Source of the DNA: Methanofastidiosum sp.
GTDB taxonomy: Archaea > Methanobacteriota_B > Thermococci > Methanofastidiosales > Methanofastidiosaceae
Length of the DNA stretch: 5,655 nucleotides
Direction of reading: 5' to 3'
NCBI GenBank assembly: GCA_013329085.1
Contig: DUKX01000081.1
Span: 1,446 to 7,100, forward strand
Below, piece after piece: positions 1 to 5,145 of this stretch (positions within the stretch are counted from its first letter, which is position 1; the number at the start of each line of letters is the position of its first letter). Below the pieces are notes generated by a model. The model saw only the letters and a list, made by a program, of their open reading frames with translations, searched no databases and was not told where the DNA came from. The position numbers were made by a program, and so were the translations under genes.

Positions 1-32
1 GAGCTAGATAAGTAAAAGGGAAAAGATGCCCA

Positions 33-902
33 ATGAAATTAAAAACATTCCTTGAGTTACTAGCTCTAGTCCTAATTTGGTCGGGATCATGGATTGCCAT
101 AAAGTGGGGATTGACAGAAATTCCCCCATACTCTCTTGCTTTCTTTAGATTTCTTATTGCGTGCCCTGTAATTGTTGCAATTACATACCGTCTTGAAGGA
201 ATTAAGAGTCTTAAAATTAATAAAAATGAAATAATTACCTTTTCAATTCTTGGTCTTTTGGGAGTTACTCTAGTTCAGGCAATTCAGGTATATGCTTTAA
301 AATTTACAACTGCGATAAACTCATCGATTCTTATTAATTTCAATGTCCCTTTTATAGCAATCTTTGCAATGATTTTCTTGGGTGAAGCGCTTACCAAAAA
401 GACTGCCTTTGGAATATTTGTTTCCTTTATTGGTGCAGTTATTATTGTAATCAACGGATCACTCTCAGGATTCCAGAGGATTAATATTGGAGATATCCTG
501 ATAGTATTAACAGGTATTTTCTGGGCAGCTTATTCTGTTGCAGGGAAAAAAACAATGGAGCAAAGAACTCCTCTATCTATGACTTCCCTTTCATTCCTAT
601 TTGGAACTATATTTTTGTTTCCAATGGCATTGTTTGAATCTAGATTTTCTTTCATTAGTGGGGTCACAATGTTAGGTGTGGGCTCTGTTTTATACCTCTC
701 GCTTTTATGCTCAGTATACGCATATATATGCTGGAACAGATCAATGAAATGTGAAAAGGCTTCAAATGTTGCAATGTTTTTGTACTTTGTTCCTGTTGTT
801 ACTGCAATAATGGCTTGGTTTCTACTTGGAGAGGTAATTACACTATTCACAGTGCTTGGTGGAATATTGGTAATCTTTGGAGTATACCTTGCAGAAAGAT
901 AA
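33..902 (+). CDS. EamA/DMT-superfamily membrane transporter, 10 TM
   Basis: An inner-membrane permease of the drug/metabolite transporter superfamily; such proteins export or import small metabolites, and the substrate cannot be read from the sequence. The 289 residues are almost entirely hydrophobic and split into two EamA repeats of about five helices each (roughly 8-142 and 152-287). Each repeat ends in the family signature, a proline-containing helix followed by LGE and another helix: PFIAIF...LGEAL at 106-120 and VPVVTAIM...LGEVI at 253-269. The N-terminal IWSGSWIAIKWGL stretch (15-27) is typical of EamA helix 1. Length matches the usual 280-300 residues. The ATG at 33 is preceded by a weak purine run (AAAAGGG at 14-20), not an ideal ribosome binding site. 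An ATG at 26 is in another frame. The next gene follows 53 bases later with its own TATA box, so an operon with it is not indicated. Confidence 0.9.
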   Translation: MKLKTFLELLALVLIWSGSWIAIKWGLTEIPPYSLAFFRFLIACPVIVAITYRLEGIKSLKINKNEIITFSILGLLGVTLVQAIQVYALKFTTAINSSILINFNVPFIAIFAMIFLGEALTKKTAFGIFVSFIGAVIIVINGSLSGFQRINIGDILIVLTGIFWAAYSVAGKKTMEQRTPLSMTSLSFLFGTIFLFPMALFESRFSFISGVTMLGVGSVLYLSLLCSVYAYICWNRSMKCEKASNVAMFLYFVPVVTAIMAWFLLGEVITLFTVLGGILVIFGVYLAER

Positions 903-928
903 TTACCATAGAAATATTCAGTAACTCT

Positions 929-938
929 TTTATATAAT
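929..938 (+). promoter_or_regulatory. TATA box of the parvulin gene
   Basis: TTTATATAAT lies in the 53-base gap after the transporter gene, centred about 22 bases before the ATG at 956. No Shine-Dalgarno sequence lies between them. This spacing predicts a leaderless or nearly leaderless transcript, as seen for several genes in this window. Confidence 0.55.
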
Positions 939-955
939 ATTTTAAAATCGAATTT

Positions 956-1237
956 ATGGTAAAAGAAGTTCATGCTGCACATATTCTAGTTAAATCAGAA
1001 GAACTTGCAAAAGAAGTTCTTGAAAAAATAAAAAGAGGGGACAACTTCTCTGAACTAGCAAAGAAATTTTCCCAATGCCCTTCAGGTAAAAAGGGCGGCG
1101 ATCTGGGATTTTTCTCAAGACAGAAGATGGTAAAGGAATTTGAAAAGGCTGCCTTTGAAGGGAATGTGGGGTCTGTAGTTGGACCTGTTAAAACACAGTT
1201 TGGCTGGCATCTGATAAAAATACTTGAAAAGAAATAA
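956..1237 (+). CDS. Parvulin-type peptidyl-prolyl cis-trans isomerase (PpiC-like)
   Basis: A small stand-alone rotamase that catalyses cis-trans isomerisation of peptide bonds before proline, helping protein folding. With no signal peptide or membrane segment it should act in the cytoplasm. The 93 residues are one parvulin domain, the same size as E. coli PpiC (Par10). Family landmarks are all visible: the first strand with HAAHILVK (6-13, His9), the CPSGKKGGDLG loop (41-51, Cys41), the M58/F62 pair that lines the proline pocket, and the last strand TQFGWH (80-85, His85) leading into LIKIL. The catalytic His/Cys/His set is therefore intact. The start ATG fits the TATA spacing upstream. Its stop codon is one base from the stop of the convergent gene. 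Archaea have few parvulins, and this one looks like the bacterial PpiC and thaumarchaeal type; an origin by transfer is possible but base usage does not look unlike its neighbours. Confidence 0.93.
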   Translation: MVKEVHAAHILVKSEELAKEVLEKIKRGDNFSELAKKFSQCPSGKKGGDLGFFSRQKMVKEFEKAAFEGNVGSVVGPVKTQFGWHLIKILEKK

Positions 1238-1238
1238 T

Positions 1239-1481
1239 TTATCTCTTCAATTTTGTCATTATTTCTTCCCAGTCGTCATATATGACTATCTCAGCCATTT
1301 GAGTCTGTTCGTTCTCTTTTATTACTAAATCTCCATACTTACTGAAAAACCTCATGAGGTCCTTCAAGTCAAGTAATTCTTTCACCCAGCATTTGTTTAT
1401 TTTATCAAATTGCGCATCAATACAGGGAGGGTCTTCAGGATTGGAATTACCTTTACTAACTCTTGATATTACAAACTTCAT
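1239..1481 (-). CDS. Conserved-looking hypothetical protein, 80 aa
   Basis: I do not recognise a named family with certainty. The protein is small, soluble and mixed charge, with no signal peptide or membrane helix. It opens with a predicted strand (MKFVISRVS, 1-9), has a proline/cysteine loop (PEDPPC, 15-20; a second cysteine at 31), a helix with LLDLKDLMRFFSKYG (36-50), then two likely strands around DLVI (51-54) and AEIVIYDDWEE (63-73). The pattern of leucine-rich helix, YG-LVI and EIVIYDD recalls short archaeal and bacterial proteins of unknown function. Coding status is supported by sensible composition, a strong Shine-Dalgarno sequence seven bases before the ATG, and neat packing against the convergent parvulin gene (one base between stops). 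The opposite-strand frame at 1354-1566 is its shadow. Function is unknown. Confidence 0.75.
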   Translation of the reverse strand: MKFVISRVSKGNSNPEDPPCIDAQFDKINKCWVKELLDLKDLMRFFSKYGDLVIKENEQTQMAEIVIYDDWEEIMTKLKR

Positions 1482-1488
1482 TTTCTTT

Positions 1489-1497
1489 CCTCCTCCT
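1489..1497 (-). promoter_or_regulatory. Strong Shine-Dalgarno sequence of the 80-aa gene
   Basis: AGGAGGAGG read on the minus strand, seven bases before the ATG at 1481-1479. It is the best ribosome binding site in the window and fixes this start. Most other first genes here lack one. Confidence 0.75.
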
Positions 1498-1500
1498 GTT

Positions 1501-1508
1501 TTTATAAA
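1501..1508 (-). promoter_or_regulatory. Candidate TATA box of the 80-aa gene (ambiguous)
   Basis: TTTATAAA is centred about 24 bases before the ATG at 1481, the distance used by the leaderless genes nearby. If it were the promoter, transcription would start downstream of the Shine-Dalgarno sequence. A second candidate, AAATATATAA at 1549-1558 (minus strand), would give a leader of about 45 bases that keeps the ribosome binding site, and I consider it the better fit. Confidence 0.35.
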
Positions 1509-1571
1509 AATAAATTATAATCCAAATAATAACTATATACTTCAAATCTTATATATTTTACTATAACAAAA

Positions 1572-1579
1572 CTTAAATA
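1572..1579 (+). promoter_or_regulatory. TATA box of the first HAD gene
   Basis: CTTAAATA is preceded by an A-rich stretch that could be a BRE, and is centred about 25 bases before the ATG at 1601. There is no Shine-Dalgarno sequence in between, so a leaderless mRNA is expected. The 119-base gap 1482-1600 is a divergent promoter region shared with the 80-residue gene; I see nothing else in it. Confidence 0.6.
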
Positions 1580-1600
1580 AAGAATTCTAACCTTACGCTT

Positions 1601-2191
1601 ATGGAAATAGAAGCGATTATTTTCGATGTCGATGGTGTTTTACTTGACTCTTTTGAAAGTTGGTTTACCTCTTTTAATCAGACTTTAGTTGAGTTTGGGA
1701 AGGACGTAGTTGATAGGGAAACTTACAGGGAGATATTCTGGGGCCCTTCAGTCGAAGAGGACTTGAAAAGATACGGCCTTGGAAAGGATGCAGTTGAGGC
1801 TGCATTAAGAAATCAAAGAAACAATGTACATTTGATGAAACTCCATGAAAAGGTCCATGAAACTCTAGATTCCTTAAAGGAATTCAAGCTTGGAGTTGCG
1901 ACAAACACACCAAGGATAAATCTGGAAAAAACTTTTAATTATTTTGACCTTCACAAGTATTTTGAAGTTGTAATGTGCCTTGACGATGTTGAACGGCCAA
2001 AGCCGCACCCAGACATGCTTCTAAAAGCGTCAGAAATACTAAAAGTACCAATTACAAAGATGGTGTTTGTAGGAGATACCAAATCGGATATGGCTGCAGC
2101 TAAAGGTGCTGAATGCCATTTCATAGGAATAAAAATAGGAGATAAAAAAGTTGATGGAATAAAAGATTTACTACCTATTTTATACTCTTGA
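1601..2191 (+). CDS. HAD-superfamily phosphatase, phosphoglycolate phosphatase-like
   Basis: A cytoplasmic, Mg-dependent phosphohydrolase of the haloacid dehalogenase superfamily, subfamily IA. All four motifs are present: motif [11 protein letters not shown] with nucleophile Asp9 and acid/base Asp11; motif II ATNT with Thr101; motif III Lys134 in RPKPHPD; motif [12 protein letters not shown] with Asp159 and Asp163. Residues about 16-85 form the alpha-helical C1 cap. The KPHPD motif and cap arrangement resemble phosphoglycolate phosphatase, pyrophosphatase PpaX and beta-phosphoglucomutase relatives, but members of this group act on many phosphometabolites and the substrate is unknown. At 196 residues it is somewhat shorter than the usual 210-225. 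The ATG fits a leaderless promoter. Its last 12 bases overlap the end of the eL40 gene on the other strand. Catalytic activity is well supported; specificity is not. Confidence 0.9.
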   Translation: MEIEAIIFDVDGVLLDSFESWFTSFNQTLVEFGKDVVDRETYREIFWGPSVEEDLKRYGLGKDAVEAALRNQRNNVHLMKLHEKVHETLDSLKEFKLGVATNTPRINLEKTFNYFDLHKYFEVVMCLDDVERPKPHPDMLLKASEILKVPITKMVFVGDTKSDMAAAKGAECHFIGIKIGDKKVDGIKDLLPILYS

Positions 2192-2323
2192 TTCTTTTGC
2201 TTTTCCTCTCAATCCTGCGTATCCACACTTTCTGCAGCTTTCAGCTTTCCATGGATTTCTCGCGTTACATTTCATGCAAATTTTTACATGAAAAAGTCTC
2301 TTTTCTGCTAACTCGTTCTTCAT
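2180..2323 (-). CDS. rpl40e: 50S ribosomal protein eL40 (L40e)
   Basis: A 47-residue zinc-ribbon protein of the large ribosomal subunit, the archaeal counterpart of the ribosomal part of eukaryotic UBA52. Four cysteines form CxxC-x10-CxxC (Cys16, Cys19, Cys30, Cys33), expected to bind one zinc ion. Around them lie the family's [11 protein letters not shown] (15-25) and [15 protein letters not shown] (30-44), and the protein is rich in lysine and arginine as befits rRNA binding. The length agrees with archaeal eL40 (about 47-52). The start ATG shares one base with the tsr3 stop (TAATG), with GGGGAG five bases upstream, so the two genes are one translationally coupled unit. The 3' end overlaps the convergent HAD gene by 12 bases. 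It is short and easily missed by gene callers. Confidence 0.93.
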   Translation of the reverse strand: MKNELAEKRLFHVKICMKCNARNPWKAESCRKCGYAGLRGKAKESRV

Positions 2324-2862
2324 TACATCTCCCCTATAGAACTTTTTCTGTTCTTAATCCCTTTTAAATATTTCTCTTGGAAATCTAAAACTTCTTCTCC
2401 ATCCTTAGATTTTGAATAGCCTTCTAGCACTTCCTGATTAATTTTAAAGAACTCATTTCCCCAGTTGAAGCTTGATAGGACCTTTCTAGCATGCTCTTTC
2501 TCCCCCAATATGTATAATGCCCCTGAAAACGCTTCAGCCGTAGATAGTTTTCCTGGTTTGCCATAGTTTACTGGATTTGAAGGGACTAAAAATGGCAGAA
2601 TCCTCCCCTGCACCCTTGATTTTATCTTATCAAAGCTTCTCTCCGCATCAACCCACGAACAGTCAAGTGCTGCAATGCCATTCTTTGAGAATTTAACATC
2701 CTCGGGGGATAGTACTTCCCTTGAGAAGGGATTTAAGAGGATACAATTATTTGGTAGACTCTTTACGTTTTTTACAAATGTGACTTCGCCGAATTTTAGT
2801 AGCCTGTGGGCAGTGCATTTCTTAGGGTCGTCTTGGCCTAGATTATAGACGATGAGTTTCAC
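2323..2862 (-). CDS. tsr3: Tsr3: rRNA aminocarboxypropyltransferase (DUF367)
   Basis: Transfers the 3-amino-3-carboxypropyl group of S-adenosylmethionine to a hypermodified uridine in the decoding region of small-subunit rRNA (m1acp3-psi in eukaryotes, acp3 type in archaea), a late step in ribosome maturation. Numbering from the GTG at 2862 gives 179 residues. The N-terminal RLI-like domain has [13 protein letters not shown] (9-21). The SPOUT-like catalytic part has LLNPFS..VLS (42-52), DCSW (67-70), PSNPVNYG (94-101), KLSTAEAF (105-112) and [10 protein letters not shown], all matching Tsr3. A frame-open TTG at 2871 with GTGGAG upstream is an alternative start giving 182 residues. I prefer GTG because homologues begin M-K-hydrophobic directly before the strand, and because a TATA-like box lies 25 bases before it. 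It is followed without gap by eL40. Confidence 0.92.
   Translation of the reverse strand: MKLIVYNLGQDDPKKCTAHRLLKFGEVTFVKNVKSLPNNCILLNPFSREVLSPEDVKFSKNGIAALDCSWVDAERSFDKIKSRVQGRILPFLVPSNPVNYGKPGKLSTAEAFSGALYILGEKEHARKVLSSFNWGNEFFKINQEVLEGYSKSKDGEEVLDFQEKYLKGIKNRKSSIGEM
2329..2334 (-). promoter_or_regulatory. Shine-Dalgarno sequence of eL40 inside tsr3
   Basis: GGGGAG on the minus strand, five bases before the eL40 ATG and within the last codons of tsr3. It indicates re-initiation or internal initiation within the two-gene transcript. Confidence 0.65.
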
Positions 2863-2883
2863 AACTGTCAAATATTACTCCAC

Positions 2884-2891
2884 AATAAAAG
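2884..2891 (-). promoter_or_regulatory. TATA-like box of tsr3-eL40
   Basis: CTTTTATT on the minus strand is centred about 25 bases before the GTG at 2862, matching the leaderless spacing of neighbouring genes. It is a weaker match than the others. The symmetric TATTTAAAA at 2903-2911 is another possibility, with a short leader. Confidence 0.4.
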
Positions 2892-2902
2892 ATTTTCTAA
2901 AG

Positions 2903-2911
2903 TTTTAAATA
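2903..2911 (+). promoter_or_regulatory. TATA box of HAD2-pcc1
   Basis: TTTTAAATA is centred 26 bases before the ATG at 2933, and no Shine-Dalgarno sequence separates them. This predicts a leaderless mRNA for the two-gene unit. The element lies in the roughly 70-base divergent region shared with tsr3. Confidence 0.6.
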
Positions 2912-2932
2912 CGATGATTATTTTTTTAATTT

Positions 2933-3583
2933 ATGGTCAGTGCTATAGTCTTTGATTTAGACGGGGTACTTATAGAATCCCATTCCTCGTGGGAAAGACT
3001 CCATGAATATTTCGGTGCAGATGAGAAAAAGAGAAAGGAAAATATGAGCCGATATTTTTCGAAAGAAATAGACTATGGCCAATGGATAAGGGAAGACGTT
3101 TCCTTGTGGAAAAGAAATGGAATCCTTCCGCATAAAAGTGAAATTGAAGATGCCCTCAAAGATTATGTTTTTATTGATGGGGTTAGGGAATGTATCAAAA
3201 TCTTGAAGGAAAAGGAATTAAAACTTTTTATTATTTCTGCGGGTATTGATTTGCTAGCCCAAAATGCAGGAACTGAATTAGGCATATACGATATTTGGGC
3301 CAATGGGTTTCAATATAATGAAAGGGGATATCTTACGGGAAAGGATGTCTGGCGAGTTGACCTATTAAGGAAGGATATTGTAATTAACAAGATTATGGAG
3401 AAAAATCACTTTAAAAAAGAAGAGATAATATCAATAGGAGATTCAAAATATGACATCCCGATGTTTAATTTATCAGGTTTATCCATCGCATTTGATCCAA
3501 AAGATGAAGAGGTAAAAAAGGAAGCTGATATTACTATTTGTGAAAGAAACCTTTTAAGGATTTTAGATTATATTAAGTTATGA
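2933..3583 (+). CDS. HAD-superfamily phosphatase, phosphoserine phosphatase-like
   Basis: A cytoplasmic Mg-dependent HAD phosphohydrolase of 216 residues, the size of archaeal SerB. Motif I is FDLDGVLIES with nucleophile Asp8 and Asp10; motif II is IISAG with Ser102; motif III lysine is probably Lys147 or Lys153; motif IV is GDSKYDIPMF with Asp170 and Asp174. The segment IDGVRECIKILKEK..LFIISAG..LLAQ (81-110) followed by ANGFQYNERGYLTG (123-136) is laid out like phosphoserine phosphatase. However, the cap (about 16-80, rich in Trp, Lys and Glu) is not one I can match to SerB, so a role in serine synthesis is only a possibility. The stop overlaps the pcc1 start by four bases (ATGA), so the proteins are made from one mRNA. 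It is not close in sequence to the other HAD gene at 1601-2191 beyond the shared motifs. Confidence 0.88.
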   Translation: MVSAIVFDLDGVLIESHSSWERLHEYFGADEKKRKENMSRYFSKEIDYGQWIREDVSLWKRNGILPHKSEIEDALKDYVFIDGVRECIKILKEKELKLFIISAGIDLLAQNAGTELGIYDIWANGFQYNERGYLTGKDVWRVDLLRKDIVINKIMEKNHFKKEEIISIGDSKYDIPMFNLSGLSIAFDPKDEEVKKEADITICERNLLRILDYIKL

Positions 3584-3813
3584 AGGATGCCAAGATTGAA
3601 ATTGTTTACACCCATGAAAAAGCAAAGGACATTGAAAGGCTCCTAAGAATCGAAGAGAATAGTTCCCCTTTTTTTAAGACTAGATCTAAGATTAAAACAG
3701 AAGGCAATACCCTAAAAATTACAATAGAATCAGATGACATACCTGCACTGCGAGGTTCTTTTAATACTTTCATGAACTGGCTTATGGCTATAGAAGAAGG
3801 AATGAAATTATAA
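3580..3813 (+). CDS. pcc1: KEOPS complex subunit Pcc1
   Basis: Pcc1 is the small dimer-forming subunit of KEOPS (Kae1-Bud32-Cgi121-Pcc1), which transfers the threonylcarbamoyl group onto A37 of ANN-decoding tRNAs to make t6A. It binds Kae1 and contributes to tRNA recognition. The 77 residues show the expected order: first strand (KIEIVY, 5-10), a helix with ..AKDIERLLRIEE (15-26), strands around RSKIKTEGNTLKITIES (35-51), the conserved DIPALRGSFNTFMNWL (53-68), and a final helix to the end. Length fits archaeal Pcc1 (about 75-90). It begins inside the upstream HAD gene by an ATGA overlap and has no close Shine-Dalgarno sequence, so translation probably depends on coupling. No other KEOPS gene is in the window. 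Confidence 0.88.
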   Translation: MKDAKIEIVYTHEKAKDIERLLRIEENSSPFFKTRSKIKTEGNTLKITIESDDIPALRGSFNTFMNWLMAIEEGMKL

Positions 3814-3825
3814 AAAAATAAAAAA
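3812..3825 (-). terminator. Oligo-T terminator of argG
   Basis: Directly after the argG stop codon the minus strand reads six T, one A, seven T. Archaeal RNA polymerase stops at such U-tracts without a hairpin. The tract reaches the stop codon of the convergent pcc1 gene. The plus strand has only a weak T-run just beyond, so pcc1 may read into argG antisense. Confidence 0.6.
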
Positions 3826-5067
3826 TTATTTTAATCCTAGTGTTTTCTTGTTCAGGATAACCTTGTGTGCTTTTAGCCTAATGGCGTTTATCCTTATGAA
3901 TCCCTTGGAATCGGTCTGATCGAATCCACCCTCGACATCCATGCTTGATAGTTCTTTGTTGTATAGTGATGTAGGTGACTCCCTTCCAAGCATCATTACG
4001 TTGCCCTTGTATAGTCCAACTACAACTTTTCCATCGATAAACTCTTGGCTCTTGTTAAATGCCGCCATTAAAAAGTCCATTTCTGGAGAGTACCAGAACC
4101 CATTGTATATTAGCTCTGCAAACTTTGGCTCAAGTGTCTGTTTGATGTGCATGACTTCCCTGTCCATTGCTATTCCTTCAATATCCCTGTGAGCCGCCCA
4201 TAGAATTGTAGCACCTGGAGTTTCATATACCCCCCTACTCTTTATACCAACAAACCTGTTCTCAACGATATCTATCCTACCGACACCGTTTTCTTTTGCA
4301 AGCTCATTTAAGTATAAGAAAAGCTCTAAAGGTTTAGTTTTTACAGTTCCATCGTTTTTGTTTGTGACTTTTACTGGAAGTCCATTTTTGAAGTCTATTT
4401 CTACTACTGTTTGTTTATTTGGAGCGTCCATTGGAGATTTTGTTATCTCAAACATGTCCTCTGTTGGAGTAAGCATGGTATCTTCTAAAATGCCTGCCTC
4501 GTGGCTTAGGTGCATCAGATTACCATCTTCGCTGTAAGGTTTTGAAACTGAAGCCTTAATTGGTATACCTTTTGCTTCAGCATATTTTATCAAATCACTC
4601 CTTCCCTGAAACTGCTGTAAATACTTTGGAATTTTCCAAGGTGCAATTACATGGATAGAAGGATTTAAGGCATAATAAGTAAGTTCAAATCTAACTTGAT
4701 CATTACCCTTTCCTGTAGCTCCGTGTGCAACGTATTTTGCTTTTTCTTTTTGAGCAATCTCAATCTGTTTCTTTGCAATTAAAGGCCTTGCAAGAGATGT
4801 ACCCAAAAGGTATCTGTTTTCGTACATCGCATTTCCTTTTAATGCCTGAAAGATGAAGTCTGTGACAAACTCCGCTCTCAAATCTTCAACATATACTTTC
4901 GTTGCTCCGCATTTTATCGCTTTTTCTTTAGCAGCCTTGAGGTCTTCATCCTGGCCAACATCGGCTATGAAACATATTACGTCATATCCTTCATCTATCA
5001 ACCAAGTCAAGATGACACTGGTATCAAGACCACCAGAATAAGCCAAAACAACTTTATCTTTTACCAT
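3826..5067 (-). CDS. argG: Argininosuccinate synthase
   Basis: Joins citrulline and aspartate with ATP to give argininosuccinate, AMP and pyrophosphate, the next-to-last step of arginine synthesis; cytoplasmic homotetramer. The N-terminal ATP-pyrophosphatase P-loop AYSGGLDTS is at 9-17. The middle has [13 protein letters not shown] (89-101) and the family signature [15 protein letters not shown] (114-128). [18 protein letters not shown] (175-192) and [17 protein letters not shown] (269-285) make up citrulline and aspartate binding. At 413 residues it is about ten longer than usual because of a lysine-rich C-terminal tail after IRLK. The gene stands alone, with no argH beside it. The ATG fits a TATA box 24 bases upstream and there is no Shine-Dalgarno sequence. 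No residue in the conserved motifs looks altered. Confidence 0.97.
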   Translation of the reverse strand: MVKDKVVLAYSGGLDTSVILTWLIDEGYDVICFIADVGQDEDLKAAKEKAIKCGATKVYVEDLRAEFVTDFIFQALKGNAMYENRYLLGTSLARPLIAKKQIEIAQKEKAKYVAHGATGKGNDQVRFELTYYALNPSIHVIAPWKIPKYLQQFQGRSDLIKYAEAKGIPIKASVSKPYSEDGNLMHLSHEAGILEDTMLTPTEDMFEITKSPMDAPNKQTVVEIDFKNGLPVKVTNKNDGTVKTKPLELFLYLNELAKENGVGRIDIVENRFVGIKSRGVYETPGATILWAAHRDIEGIAMDREVMHIKQTLEPKFAELIYNGFWYSPEMDFLMAAFNKSQEFIDGKVVVGLYKGNVMMLGRESPTSLYNKELSSMDVEGGFDQTDSKGFIRINAIRLKAHKVILNKKTLGLK

Positions 5068-5087
5068 TAGAATCGCCGTGCATGAGG

Positions 5088-5095
5088 TATAAAAA
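5088..5095 (-). promoter_or_regulatory. TATA box of argG
   Basis: TTTTTATA on the minus strand is centred about 24 bases before the argG ATG, consistent with a leaderless transcript. A second candidate, ATATAAAAA at 5127-5135, would give a leader of roughly 35-40 bases. No operator such as an arginine-repressor box could be recognised. Confidence 0.55.
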
Positions 5096-5145
5096 TTGCT
5101 TAAAAGAATAACGACCGAGTTGAAACTTTTTATATCCTAATTGTT

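Noticed and set aside
1..15. Possible last four codons and stop of an upstream plus-strand gene (frame 1 stop at 13-15)
   Set aside because: Four codons at a window edge cannot distinguish a gene end from chance.
530..982. 150-codon minus-strand open frame
   Set aside because: It lies antisense to the transporter, has poor composition and no promoter or family pattern; it is a shadow.
1354..1566. 70-codon plus-strand open frame
   Set aside because: Antisense to the 80-residue gene and ends in low-complexity A/T-rich intergenic sequence.
1482..1600. A/T-rich gap considered for a small RNA, tRNA or repeat array
   Set aside because: No cloverleaf, stable hairpin or repeated unit was visible; it is explained as a divergent promoter region.
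1601..3583. Possible duplication of the two HAD genes
   Set aside because: They share only the superfamily motifs; caps, spacing and the rest of the sequences differ, so recent duplication is not supported.
3941..4192. 83-codon plus-strand open frame within argG
   Set aside because: Antisense shadow of a highly conserved enzyme; serine- and leucine-rich composition without a recognisable domain.
4853..5041. 62-codon plus-strand open frame within argG
   Set aside because: Antisense shadow covering the conserved P-loop region of argG.
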